From Tenggerimyces flavus (GTDB lineage: Bacteria > Actinomycetota > Actinomycetes > Propionibacteriales > Actinopolymorphaceae): a stretch of 64,000 nucleotides of DNA. Below the pieces are notes generated by a model. It saw only the letters and a list, made by a program, of their open reading frames with translations, made no database searches and had not been told where the DNA came from. Both the position numbers and the translations under genes were made by a program. Position 1 is the stretch's first letter, and every line of letters begins with the position of its first letter. Of this stretch, positions 8,722 through 17,594 are shown in pieces. The stretch lies in NCBI RefSeq assembly GCF_016907715.1, contig NZ_JAFBCM010000001.1:2666001-2730000 (forward strand), read 5' to 3'.

Positions 8722-9405
8722 ATGCCCAGGCCCACCAAGGGTCCCCGCCTCGGCGGTAGCCCGGCGCACGAGCGGTTGATGCTGGCGAACCTCGCCACCT
8801 CGCTGTTCGAGCACAACCGGATCACCACGACCGAGACGAAGGCCCGGCGGCTGCGCCCGTTCGCCGAGCGGCTGATCACCAAGGCCAAGCGCGGCGACCT
8901 GCACTCGCGTCGCCAGGTGCACGCGGTGATCCGCAACAAGGACATCGTGCACAAGCTGTTCGCCGAGCTCGGCCCGCAGTTCGCGAACCGTCCCGGCGGC
9001 TACACCCGCATCACCAAGCTCGGCCCGCGCAAGGGCGACAACGCCCCGCTCGCGGTGATCGAGCTGGTCGAGGCGCTCGAGGCCGCGGCGACCACCGCTC
9101 CGGCACCGGCGGCCAAGACGGCGGAGTCGAAGCCCGCGGAGAAGGCGCCGGAGGCCAAGGCCGACGACACCGCCGACGCCGAGCCGGACGGCCCGTACGG
9201 CGCGGGGTCGATCGACGCGAACGAGGACGGCACCTCGCCCGACCCGGAGTACGCGATCAAGGGCAACGCCGACTCGCGCAAGTACCACACGCCCGACGGC
9301 CAGTGGTACGAGCAGACCCACGCCGAGGTCTACTTCAAGACCGAGGACGACGCGAAGGCTGCCGGCTTCGACAAGGCCGGCGAGACGTCGGACGACGAGT
9401 CCTGA
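8722..9405 (+). CDS. rplQ: 50S ribosomal protein L17 with long C-terminal extension
   Basis: Residues 1-120 are a normal L17 ([53 protein letters not shown]). The protein then continues for another 100 residues, to 227 in all, through an Ala/Lys/Glu-rich linker to a small compact module containing [16 protein letters not shown] and [18 protein letters not shown]. Modules with that signature are found as add-ons in actinobacterial proteins; its role on L17 is not known. AGGAAGGAG precedes the ATG. A strong hairpin follows the stop. Confidence 0.95.
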   Translation: MPRPTKGPRLGGSPAHERLMLANLATSLFEHNRITTTETKARRLRPFAERLITKAKRGDLHSRRQVHAVIRNKDIVHKLFAELGPQFANRPGGYTRITKLGPRKGDNAPLAVIELVEALEAAATTAPAPAAKTAESKPAEKAPEAKADDTADAEPDGPYGAGSIDANEDGTSPDPEYAIKGNADSRKYHTPDGQWYEQTHAEVYFKTEDDAKAAGFDKAGETSDDES

Positions 9406-9425
9406 CCGAGTCTCAGCACCCGAAC

Positions 9426-9458
9426 GAGCCCGCCGCCCCCACTGAGGGCGGCGGGCTC
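9426..9458 (+). terminator. strong hairpin after rplQ
   Basis: GAGCCCGCCGCCC (9426-9438) pairs perfectly with GGGCGGCGGGCTC (9446-9458) across the 7-nt loop CCACTGA. The downstream bases are T-poor. It is a good candidate for ending or attenuating the ribosomal operon before truA. Confidence 0.6.
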
Positions 9459-9476
9459 GTTCGTCTGCGCCTGGAC

Positions 9477-10283
9477 GTGGCGTACGACGGCACCGAGTTC
9501 TCCGGCTGGGCGACCCAGACGGGCCTGCGGACCGTCCAGCAGACGCTGGAGGAGGCGCTCGGCGTGGTTGTACGAGTGGAGCCGCCGCCGGCCCTCACCT
9601 GCGCCGGCCGCACCGACGCCGGCGTCCATGCGCGTGGCCAGGTCTGCCACGTCGACCTCCCGCCCGATGCCTACGCCGGCGTCGTCGGCCGAAGCGACCG
9701 GCCGCCTGCCGACGCGCTCGTCGAGCGGCTCAACGGCACGCTGCCGCGCGACGTCCGGGTCCGGAGAGCCCGGGTGGTGCCCGAGGCGTTCGACGCCCGC
9801 TTCGGCGCGCTCTGGCGCCGCTACGCCTACCGCGTTTGCGACGACCCGGCGACCGCCGACCCGCTGCACCGGCACGAGGTCCTCGACCATCCGCGAAGGC
9901 TCGACCTGGACGCGATGAACGCGGCCACCAAGCACCTGCTCGGCGAGCACGACTTCGCCGCGTTCTGCCGCCGCCGCGAGGGCGCCTCGACCGTACGCCG
10001 GCTGCTCGAGTACTCCTGGGCCCGCGACGACGCCGGCCTCGCGGTCGGCCGGGTCGTGGCGGACGCGTTCTGCCACTCGATGGTGCGCGCGCTGGTCGGC
10101 GCGCTGCTGCCCGTCGGAGAGGGCCGCCGACCGGTCGAGTGGCCGGCCGCCGTGCTCGCCGCCGGCGTCCGCGACTCCGCGGTCAACGTCGTCCGCCCGC
10201 ACGGCCTCACGCTCGAGGAGGTCGGCTACCCGCCCGACGAGGCCCTCGCGGCCCGCGCGAACGAGACGAGACGCCGTCGATGA
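9477..10283 (+). CDS. truA: tRNA pseudouridine(38-40) synthase
   Basis: Converts uridines 38-40 of the tRNA anticodon arm to pseudouridine. The catalytic Asp lies in [19 protein letters not shown]; other family blocks are [11 protein letters not shown] near the start and [19 protein letters not shown] near the C-terminus. The start is unresolved: GTG 9477 is the first standard codon after the rplQ stop but would cut the first beta-strand (RLRLDV), which is encoded just upstream. CTG 9465, CTG 9402 or GTG 9303 inside rplQ are alternatives. The ORF end overlaps the next start by 4 nt (ATGA). Confidence 0.9.
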   Translation: MAYDGTEFSGWATQTGLRTVQQTLEEALGVVVRVEPPPALTCAGRTDAGVHARGQVCHVDLPPDAYAGVVGRSDRPPADALVERLNGTLPRDVRVRRARVVPEAFDARFGALWRRYAYRVCDDPATADPLHRHEVLDHPRRLDLDAMNAATKHLLGEHDFAAFCRRREGASTVRRLLEYSWARDDAGLAVGRVVADAFCHSMVRALVGALLPVGEGRRPVEWPAAVLAAGVRDSAVNVVRPHGLTLEEVGYPPDEALAARANETRRRR

Positions 10284-10885
10284 CCGACCACTACTTCTCC
10301 GCCGACCCGTCGGTCGCCGACCAGCCGCGCGAGGTGTGGTTCACCGCGTACGGGCGGAGGTACGACCTCACCTCCTCCACCGGCGTCTTCTCCGGCGACC
10401 GGCTCGACCTCGGCACGTCGGTGCTGCTCCGCGAGGCGCCGCTGCCGACGAAGCCGGGAACGTTCCTCGACCTCGGCTGCGGCTACGGACCGATCGCGTC
10501 GGTGCTGGCGACCCAGGTCCCCGACGCCGACGTCTGGGCCGTGGACGTGAACACCCGAGCCCTCGAGCTCACCCGCGCGAACGCCCAGCGGCTCGGCGTG
10601 ACGGTCCACGCGGTGGGGCCGGACGACGTGCCGGACGAGCTGCGCTTCGACCAGCTCTGGTCCAACCCGCCGATCCGGATCGGTAAGGCCGCGCTGCACG
10701 AGCTCCTGCTGCGCTGGCTGCCGCGGCTGAAGCCGGACGGCGCGGCCTGGCTCGTCGTGGCGAGGAACCTGGGCGCCGACTCGTTGCAGAAGTGGCTGAT
10801 CGAGCAGGGTCACCAGACCACCCGCGAAGGCAGCGCGAAGGGCTTCCGCGTCCTCCGCGTCAGCGGATCGCCGACCTCGCCGTAG
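10280..10885 (+). CDS. RsmC-like class I SAM-dependent methyltransferase
   Basis: Small methyltransferase of 201 residues resembling the C-terminal half of RsmC (16S rRNA G1207 methylase). It has the SAM-binding motif [16 protein letters not shown] and the NPP motif ([10 protein letters not shown]) of enzymes that methylate exocyclic amino groups. The ATGA overlap with truA suggests co-translation, so an RNA substrate is plausible. The last 26 nt overlap the convergent NIPSNAP gene. Exact substrate not shown by sequence. Confidence 0.85.
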   Translation: MTDHYFSADPSVADQPREVWFTAYGRRYDLTSSTGVFSGDRLDLGTSVLLREAPLPTKPGTFLDLGCGYGPIASVLATQVPDADVWAVDVNTRALELTRANAQRLGVTVHAVGPDDVPDELRFDQLWSNPPIRIGKAALHELLLRWLPRLKPDGAAWLVVARNLGADSLQKWLIEQGHQTTREGSAKGFRVLRVSGSPTSP

Positions 10886-11423
10886 GCGCGAGCCGCAGCA
10901 GCCCGGGAAAGTCGCCGCGGGCGAGCTCGACCCGCACGTCCACGCCCTCGTGGACCGGCAGGTCGGGGAAGTCGTTCTCCGCCGGCTCGGTCTCGAACGC
11001 CGCCAGCAGGTCGCCGGGCGCGTCGCCGAAGGCGCAGACGAACGTCGAGTCGGTCCGCTCAGTCGACCCCACCGGCGGGCGCGGCTGCAGGCCGTCGATC
11101 GGGCGCGTCGGGCGCAGCAGGTAGACGTCGTCGGAGTCGATCATCGTCTCGTTCGCCGCCGGGCCGTACGTCTTCCACGCCACGCTGTGCCGGTAGAACG
11201 CCTCCAGCCCCTCCCGGCGCGCCGCCATGGAGCGGCAGCCCCGGATCCAGACGAAGCGGTCGGGGTCGTCCAGGTCGTAGAACTGGCCGAGCACCCGCAT
11301 CCCGAGCTCCTCCTGGCTCTCCACGAAGTGCGTGTCGAAGATGTCGACCAGCACGTCGCGCTGCCCGGCCTTCAACGTGTACTGGCGGAGCTCGACCACC
11401 TGCCACTCGTTCTCGCTGCTCAT
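10860..11423 (-). CDS. NIPSNAP family protein
   Basis: A 187-residue protein with a NIPSNAP-type alpha-beta barrel: it begins by WQVVELRQYTLKAGQRDVL, has DDPDRFVWIRGCRSMAARRE in the middle and AFYRHSVAWKTYGPAAN. The biochemical role of bacterial members is not established. Reverse-strand AGGA 8 nt upstream supports ATG 11423 over ATG 11432. It is divergent from the GlxA-like regulator at 11508, with an operator-like inverted repeat between them, so the regulator may control it. Confidence 0.8.
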   Translation of the reverse strand: MSSENEWQVVELRQYTLKAGQRDVLVDIFDTHFVESQEELGMRVLGQFYDLDDPDRFVWIRGCRSMAARREGLEAFYRHSVAWKTYGPAANETMIDSDDVYLLRPTRPIDGLQPRPPVGSTERTDSTFVCAFGDAPGDLLAAFETEPAENDFPDLPVHEGVDVRVELARGDFPGLLRLAPTARSAIR

Positions 11424-11461
11424 GCCGCTCATCCTGGGGCGCCGCCGGCAGGCCCGACGAG

Positions 11462-11496
11462 TGGCAGGCTTGCCTATCTCCGCAAGTTTCCTGCCA
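11462..11496. promoter_or_regulatory. operator-like inverted repeat in a divergent promoter
   Basis: Nested dyads: TGGCAGG (11462-11468) with CCTGCCA (11490-11496), and inside it CTTGC (11469-11473) with GCAAG (11482-11486). It sits 12 nt before the GlxA-like start and next to CAGACT (11495-11500), a probable -10 box 7 nt from that ATG. Position and symmetry suggest autoregulation and control of the NIPSNAP gene. Confidence 0.55.
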
Positions 11497-11507
11497 GACT
11501 GAACGCC

Positions 11508-12452
11508 ATGCACCGGATCGCCATCCCCGTCGTCGAGGACATGCCGATGTACGAGCTCGGCATCGCCTGGGAGATCTTCGGCGCCCGGTGGTACGACGAC
11601 TGGTACGAGCTCACCCTCTGCGCCGACCACGCCACCCGCCTTGAGCCCGGAGTCGTCGTCACGCCCGACGCCCCGCTGAGCGCCCTGGGCGAGGCCGACA
11701 CCGTGCTCGTCCCGGCGCTCCCGTTCGCCTGGCTCGGCACCGGCGGCATCCCGCCGGAGCTCGTCGCGGCGGTACGCCAAGCGGCCGCCAACGGCGCGAG
11801 GATGATCTCCCTCTGCAGCGGCGCGTTCGTCCTCGCGGCGGCCGGCGTCCTCGACGACAGGCGCGCGACCACGCACTGGCAGCAGACCCACAAGCTCGCC
11901 GCCCGGTACCCGCGCGTCGACGTCGACCAGAAGGCGCTCTACGTCGACGAGGAGAACGTGCTCACCAGCGCCGGCCGCAGCGCGGGCATGGACCTGTGCC
12001 TGCACGTCGTCCGCAAGGACAAGGGCGCCCAGACGGCCAACCGCATCGCCCGCGCGATGGTCGTCCAGGCGCACCGGACCGGCGGCCAGAACCAGTACGT
12101 CGACGAGCCGATCCCCGCCACCGACGACGAGAGCCTCGCGCCGCTGCTGCAGTGGGCCGAAGAGCGCCTGGACCAGCCCCTCACCGTCGCCGCGCTCGCC
12201 CGGCAGGCGCAGCTGAGCGAGCGTACGTTCATGCGCCGCTTCCACGCCTCGACCGGCACGACCGTCCGCCAGTGGCTGCTGGCCCAGCGGTTGAACCGGG
12301 CTCGCGACCTGCTCGAGACCACCGCGATGTCCGTCGACCAGGTAAGCCAAAGCTGCGGACTCGGCTCGGCCACCAACCTCCGCCACCACTTCGGCACCCA
12401 CGTCGGCGCCACCCCCACCAGCTACCGCCGCGCGTTCAGAAACGGCACCTGA
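11508..12452 (+). CDS. GlxA/FtrA-like transcriptional regulator (DJ-1 + AraC)
   Basis: A 314-residue regulator. Residues 1-180 form a DJ-1/PfpI-like domain with the nucleophile-elbow Cys in SLCSGAFVLAAAGVLDD and the ATTHW motif. Residues 215-314 form an AraC/XylS DNA-binding domain (LAPLLQWAEERLDQPLTVAA, SERTFMRRFHASTG, FGTHVGATPTSYRRAF) with two helix-turn-helix units. The start is probably leaderless (CAGACT 7 nt upstream). The effector is unknown. It converges with the frameshifted regulator at 12456. Confidence 0.88.
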   Translation: MHRIAIPVVEDMPMYELGIAWEIFGARWYDDWYELTLCADHATRLEPGVVVTPDAPLSALGEADTVLVPALPFAWLGTGGIPPELVAAVRQAAANGARMISLCSGAFVLAAAGVLDDRRATTHWQQTHKLAARYPRVDVDQKALYVDEENVLTSAGRSAGMDLCLHVVRKDKGAQTANRIARAMVVQAHRTGGQNQYVDEPIPATDDESLAPLLQWAEERLDQPLTVAALARQAQLSERTFMRRFHASTGTTVRQWLLAQRLNRARDLLETTAMSVDQVSQSCGLGSATNLRHHFGTHVGATPTSYRRAFRNGT

Positions 12453-12455
12453 CGC

Positions 12456-13666
12456 TCAGGCGGGAGGATCCGGGGCCAAGCGCGCGGCCTTGAGCCCGAG
12501 GTGCAGCGTCAGGCGCTGGGTGCCGTCGTTCAGGTCGGCGCCCGTGATCTCCTGGATCCGTCCCAGCCGGTAGTGCAGCGTCGTCCGGTGGATGTGCAGC
12601 GCCGCGGCCGTACGGGTCGAGTCGCACGCGCAGTCGAGGTAGGTCTCCAACGTCTCGGTCATGATCGGCGGCCCCTCCCGCAGCAGCCGCCGCAGGCCGG
12701 CGTCGAGCAGGTCGGGCGTGAGGGACTCCGCCGGCAACGTGGCCAGGATCCGGTAGACGCCGAGGTCCGGGAACGCGGTCACCGCGCCGAACGTGGGCAC
12801 CGCCCGCGCCACCCGCAACGCCAAGCAGGCTTGGCGATACGAGACGTGCAGCGCCGTCGACGACGACACCGCCTCGCCGATCCCGGCCCGTACGTCGACC
12901 GCGGCACCGAGCTGCCCGGAAACCGAACGCACCAGCCCAGCGACGACGGCCGACAGCTGCGCGTACACACCCTCGGCGACGGCGTGCGTCGTGAGCAGCA
13001 ACCCCTCCCGCCCACGCGTGAGATACAGGCTGTGCCGCGGCGAGAACTGCCGCGAAGCACCGTGCAGCGCGTCCGCGAGCACGACCCGCAGGTCCGGCGG
13101 CACCTCCACCCCCGGCGAAGGCTGCACGACCGTCACCACGCAGGAACCCGACGACACGAACGACCCGAGATCCGCCAGCTCGGCAGCGGCAGCCTCGGAC
13201 AGCGCGGCAGACTCCGACAAGAGATCCCGGGCGAGCTCGTTCTCCTTGCCCCGTTGGACTTTCTCCAACAACTGTTCCTGGTAGAGCAGCTGCCCGACCA
13301 GCCCAGCCTCCCCGTCGATGAGCGAGAGGTCCGAGTCGGACAGCTTCTCGTCCTCGTCGATCACCCAGAGGTAGCCGAGCAGGACCGTCCGGTGCGTACG
13401 GGCACGCACACCCGCGGCAGCTGCCCGAACTCCGGCCGCCCCGGCAGCCGCACCGGACCGGTCGCGCGCGTGATGCCCAACGAGAACAGCCACTCCGCCG
13501 AAGCTGTCGGCGTGGCGCGATGCAGGATCGCGTCGGTCCGCATGGGGTCGACCTGCCCGTTCACGATGCTGTACGCGAGCACGTTCAGCCGGGTGTCGTC
13601 GATCGTGACCGAGCGTTCCAGGCGCGCGCTCAGGGAGTCCACGACCTGCTGCAGTCCTGGGATCAC
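12456..13666 (-). pseudogene. PucR/CdaR-type regulator with a frameshift
   Basis: The N-terminal piece (from GTG 13666, preceded by GGGAGG) reads through a sensory domain to PRVCVPVRT, while the rest, from TVLLGYLWVIDEDEKL to the C-terminal PucR helix-turn-helix (TAAALHIHRTTLHYRLGRIQ), lies in another frame. The shift falls near 13383-13395 and looks like one missing base. The total span is one base short of a multiple of three. It could be a true pseudogene or a sequencing error; codon use stays normal on both sides. It is divergent from the S9 peptidase at 13790. Confidence 0.65.
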
Positions 13667-13789
13667 CTCGGGCCTCCCGACCTGGCCGGTTGTCGTGATC
13701 GTACGACTGCGCCCACGATCTGAACGGCCGCGCGCCGATTCCAACGCGTGGCGCAGGCGTAGCGGAAACCAGACGTTTACGTTGGGGCG

Positions 13790-15697
13790 ATGCCTCAGGA
13801 GATCGCGGAACGGCTGCTCGCCTGCCGGCAGCCGAGCGAACCGACGCTGAGCCCGGACGGCGAACGGTACGCGTTCGTCGTCGCCGACCCGACCAAGCCG
13901 AAGGGCGGTCGGCTGCGGTCGGCACTCTACGTCGGCCACCTGGACGGACCACCCGCCGAGCCGATCCCCGGCGAGGGTCGCGACCTGCTGCCGACCTGGT
14001 CGCCGACCGGGCGGTTGCTCGCGTTCGGCTCCGACCGTGCCGGCGCCGGAACCACCCTGTACCTGTGGGACGGCGACGTACGACCGGTCGGGGCGCTGCC
14101 CGGCGACGTGGAGGCGATCGCCTGGTCGGACGACGAACGCCAGTTGCTTGTCCTGGTCGCCCAGCCCGGCACCGACCGAGCCGGCGGGCAGGGCGCGACG
14201 AGGATCGGCGACGAGACCACCGACCCGCGTGTCTACCGCCCGCGCCAAGCGTGGCGGCGGATCTACCGCGTCGACCTCGCGTCCGGCGCCGCCGAGGCGG
14301 TCAGCCCCGAGGGCGTGAACGTCTGGGAGTTCGGCGGTACGGGCACCGAGGTGCTCGCCGTCGTCTCGCCCGACCCGAGCGAGAACGCCTGGTACAGCGC
14401 GACCCTCGCCCTGCTCGACCTCGGCCAGGGCACCGCGCGGACCGTGCACGAGTCGGACTGGCAGCTGCAGGCACCGACGCTGTCGCCCGACGGCACGACC
14501 GCCGCGTTCGTCGAGGGCTACATGAGCGACCGCGGCCAGGGCCTCGGCGAGCCCATGCTGCTCGACCTCGCGACCGGCGAGACAACCGCGATCGCCAAGG
14601 ACAAGGACATCCAGCGGCTGAGCTTCCAGCCGGACGGCAGGCTGTTCTACGTCGGGCAGTCCCACCTGCACACCACCTGCGGGCTGATCGCCAGCGACGG
14701 CACGGTCGAGGAGCTGTTCAACGGACCGGCCACGCTCGGCTTCACCCACGTCCACCACGCCGCGATCTCCGCCGGCGGCAGCCGCGTGCTCGCGTCCGTA
14801 CAGGCGCCCGGCAGACCACCCGAACTGTGCCTGCTCGAGGACGGCAGCTGGCAGCCGTTCACCACGATCAACGAAGGACTCGACCTCCCGAAGCCGAGGG
14901 TCGAGACCGCCACCTGGCCGACCGACGACGGCACGGTGATCGAGGGCATCCTGATGCTTCCGCCGACGCCGACCGACGAGCCGTTGCCGCTCGTCGTGTA
15001 CGCGCACGGCGGCCCCAACAACGCCTGGACGCTGACGTACCTCGCCGGCTACAAGGGCCTCGGCAACGCGCTCGCCCTCGCCGGGTACGCGGTGCTGTTC
15101 CCCAACCAGCGCGGCAGCACCGGCCGCGGCCAGGCGTTCACCCGCGCGCACCTCGGCGACTACGGCCCGATGGACCTGCGCGACGTCGTCGCGGGCATCG
15201 ACCACCTCGCCGACGCCGGCCGCATCGACCGCGAACGGGTCGGCATCGTCGGCGGCTCGGCAGGCGGGTTCCTCGCCGCCTGGGCCGCGACGGCCGGCAG
15301 CGAGCACTTCGCCGCGGCCGTGCCGATCTCGTCCGTGTCGAACTGGGTGAGCTTCCACAACACGTCGAACATCCCGCGGCTGACCGAGATCGAGTTCGGC
15401 TCCGACGCGTACGACGCCACCGGAAACCACGTGAAGCTGTCGCCGATCATGCACGCCCGCGGTGCGACCACGCCGACGCTGATCCTGCACGGCGAACTGG
15501 ACCTGTGTACGCCGCTCGGCCAGGCGCAGGAGCTCTACCAGGCGCTGACCTCGGAGGGCTGCGAGGCCGAGCTCGTCGTCTACCCGCGCGAGGGCCATGG
15601 GTTCGCCGAGCACGAGCACTTTCTCGACTACTTCGACCGAGTCCGGGGCTGGTTCGACACCCACCTCAAGGGCGCAGGAAGCGGTCGAACCAGCTGA
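13790..15697 (+). CDS. S9 family prolyl oligopeptidase/acylaminoacyl-peptidase
   Basis: A 635-residue cytoplasmic serine peptidase with an N-terminal seven-bladed propeller (repeated TLSPDG/TWSPTG/AWSDD blocks) and a C-terminal alpha/beta-hydrolase. The catalytic triad is visible as Ser in GIVGGSAGGFLA, Asp in ILHGELDLCTP and His in REGHGF. No signal peptide. TACGTT (13778-13783) lies 6 nt before the ATG, so the mRNA is probably leaderless. Its 3' end overlaps by 32 nt that of the paralogue at 15666. Confidence 0.9.
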   Translation: MPQEIAERLLACRQPSEPTLSPDGERYAFVVADPTKPKGGRLRSALYVGHLDGPPAEPIPGEGRDLLPTWSPTGRLLAFGSDRAGAGTTLYLWDGDVRPVGALPGDVEAIAWSDDERQLLVLVAQPGTDRAGGQGATRIGDETTDPRVYRPRQAWRRIYRVDLASGAAEAVSPEGVNVWEFGGTGTEVLAVVSPDPSENAWYSATLALLDLGQGTARTVHESDWQLQAPTLSPDGTTAAFVEGYMSDRGQGLGEPMLLDLATGETTAIAKDKDIQRLSFQPDGRLFYVGQSHLHTTCGLIASDGTVEELFNGPATLGFTHVHHAAISAGGSRVLASVQAPGRPPELCLLEDGSWQPFTTINEGLDLPKPRVETATWPTDDGTVIEGILMLPPTPTDEPLPLVVYAHGGPNNAWTLTYLAGYKGLGNALALAGYAVLFPNQRGSTGRGQAFTRAHLGDYGPMDLRDVVAGIDHLADAGRIDRERVGIVGGSAGGFLAAWAATAGSEHFAAAVPISSVSNWVSFHNTSNIPRLTEIEFGSDAYDATGNHVKLSPIMHARGATTPTLILHGELDLCTPLGQAQELYQALTSEGCEAELVVYPREGHGFAEHEHFLDYFDRVRGWFDTHLKGAGSGRTS

Positions 15698-17585
15698 CCA
15701 GCCGAGCCGTGCTGTCGACGACTGCCGGGATCGCCCGTACGCCGTGGCCCTCCTGCGGGTAGACGGCCAGCTCGCAAGGGACGCCGTGCGCGGCGACAGC
15801 GTTGTGGAACAGCACCGCCTGCTCCGGCGGGCAGCACCGGTCCAGCCCGCCGGCGAGCTGCAGCATCGGCGTCCGCACGTTCGCCGCGTAGCGGAACGGG
15901 CTCCGCGTCACGTGCCGCCCGGCCGGGTCGAGCGGGTCGCTGTCGAGGAACAGCGCGTCGAACTCCGGGATGTTCGAGCTGAAGTGGAAGCTCACGTAGT
16001 CGGTGTGCGGGTGCTGCGGCGCCGCGGCCGCGAACCGCTGGTCCTGGGTGATCAGCCAGGCGGTCATGTTGCCGCCGTAGCTGCCACCGGTGACCGCGAG
16101 TCGGCTCGGGTCGGCCAGGCCGTCGGCGACCACCGCGTCGACGCCGCTCAGCAGGTCGAGCGTGTCGGCGCCGTTCAGGTCGCCCTTGACCAGTCGGGCG
16201 AAGTCCTGCCCGCGTCCGGTCGAGCCGCGCGGATTCGCTTGCAGGACGGCGTAGCCGCGGGAGAGCAGGACGGCGAGGTACGAGTAGCTCATCAGCCAGC
16301 GGTCCCGGAACGCGCCGACCGGCCCGCCGTGGATGGACAGCACCAGCGGGAACGGCCCGCTCCCTGGCGGCAGCGAAAGCAGGCCCTGGATCTCCAGCCC
16401 GTCCGGCGCGGTCCAGGCGGTCGGCTCCACCCGCCAGGTCGGCAGCCCGACCGCGTCGACCCCGTCGTGCGCGAACGACAGCAGCGTGGTCGGCTTCCCG
16501 TTCGTCACCGCGACGAGCTCGACGAACCTTCGATGACTCTCCGAGGCCGTGAACACCGTGCCGTCGCGCGACGGCCGTACGCGTGGCAGCTTGCCGCCGA
16601 ACGACTCGGTCGTCGCCCACAGCTCAGTGACCTCGCCGGTGACCACGTCGACCTCGCCCGCAACGGACTCCAGGCCACGGAGGCCGGCGAACGTCAGCCG
16701 GTCCTCGGTGCGCCAGCAGGTGTCGGTCACGTCGACACCGCGGGTGTCGATCGGGCGCGCGAACCCGTCCCGGTCGAGCATCAGCAGCTCGCCCTGGACG
16801 AAGCCGCGGTCGCTCGCCACCGCCTGGACCAGCGAACGATGCCAGCCCGATGGCGAGCAGGTGGGGGAGCCGAGCTGGTCGTCGGAGCGGTGGACCGTAC
16901 GTACCTCGCCGCGGCGCAGCTCGATGATCGCGGCGGTCGCCGCGTACCAGGCACCCTCGTCGGCTCTCGTCGAGACGACGGCGAGCAGCTCGTCCTCGCC
17001 GCACCAGGCGGCCTCCCAGACGTTCGTCGCCGCCGACGTTGCTCGCTCCCATTGGCCGGATCGCAGGTCGACGATCGCGCACCAGCGCCGCCCGTGCTCG
17101 GCGTCGCACGAGACCACGGCGGGAGCCCAGTCCGCGCTGGGCGTCGTCGCGTCGGGCAGCGTCCCCGACCCGGCGGCGCCGGCCACGTCCGAGCCCGGAT
17201 CGGCCACGCCCACGAGCAGTCGGGTGCCGGACGGCGACCAGCGGACGTACTCCGCGACGCCCGGCAGCGTCGGGACCGCGACGTCGGCCGGTGTCCCGTC
17301 GCGCGTGACGACGGCCGCGCCGTCGGTGGTGACGTACGCGAGCAGCCGCCCGTCCGGCGACCACTCGGGCGACTTGTCGTCCTCACCGCCGCCGACCGGG
17401 GTGACGACGTTGCGCGCGACGTCGAGCAGGTGGAGGCGGTGGATCGGTGTGCCGTTCAGGTCGGTGAGGATCGACCCGACGAACGCGACCACCTCGCCAT
17501 CCGGGCTCGGCACCACCTCCGCCGCGCCGCTCACCTGGTGCAGCGACGGCTCCAGGTAAGCGGCGAACCACTCCTCGACCCGCAT
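15666..17585 (-). CDS. S9 family peptidase, last gene of the ABC importer operon
   Basis: A 639-residue paralogue of the S9 peptidase that it faces. Propeller blades carry WSPDG/WSPSG/CSPSG blocks; the catalytic Ser is in VTGGSYGGNM, Asp in LAGGLDRCCPP and His in QEGHGV. No signal peptide, so it acts in the cytoplasm. It starts 9 nt after the ABC ATPase gene, which suggests that peptides imported by that transporter are degraded by this enzyme. Confidence 0.9.
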   Translation of the reverse strand: MRVEEWFAAYLEPSLHQVSGAAEVVPSPDGEVVAFVGSILTDLNGTPIHRLHLLDVARNVVTPVGGGEDDKSPEWSPDGRLLAYVTTDGAAVVTRDGTPADVAVPTLPGVAEYVRWSPSGTRLLVGVADPGSDVAGAAGSGTLPDATTPSADWAPAVVSCDAEHGRRWCAIVDLRSGQWERATSAATNVWEAAWCGEDELLAVVSTRADEGAWYAATAAIIELRRGEVRTVHRSDDQLGSPTCSPSGWHRSLVQAVASDRGFVQGELLMLDRDGFARPIDTRGVDVTDTCWRTEDRLTFAGLRGLESVAGEVDVVTGEVTELWATTESFGGKLPRVRPSRDGTVFTASESHRRFVELVAVTNGKPTTLLSFAHDGVDAVGLPTWRVEPTAWTAPDGLEIQGLLSLPPGSGPFPLVLSIHGGPVGAFRDRWLMSYSYLAVLLSRGYAVLQANPRGSTGRGQDFARLVKGDLNGADTLDLLSGVDAVVADGLADPSRLAVTGGSYGGNMTAWLITQDQRFAAAAPQHPHTDYVSFHFSSNIPEFDALFLDSDPLDPAGRHVTRSPFRYAANVRTPMLQLAGGLDRCCPPEQAVLFHNAVAAHGVPCELAVYPQEGHGVRAIPAVVDSTARLVSWFDRFLRP

Positions 17586-17594
17586 GCTCTCCTC

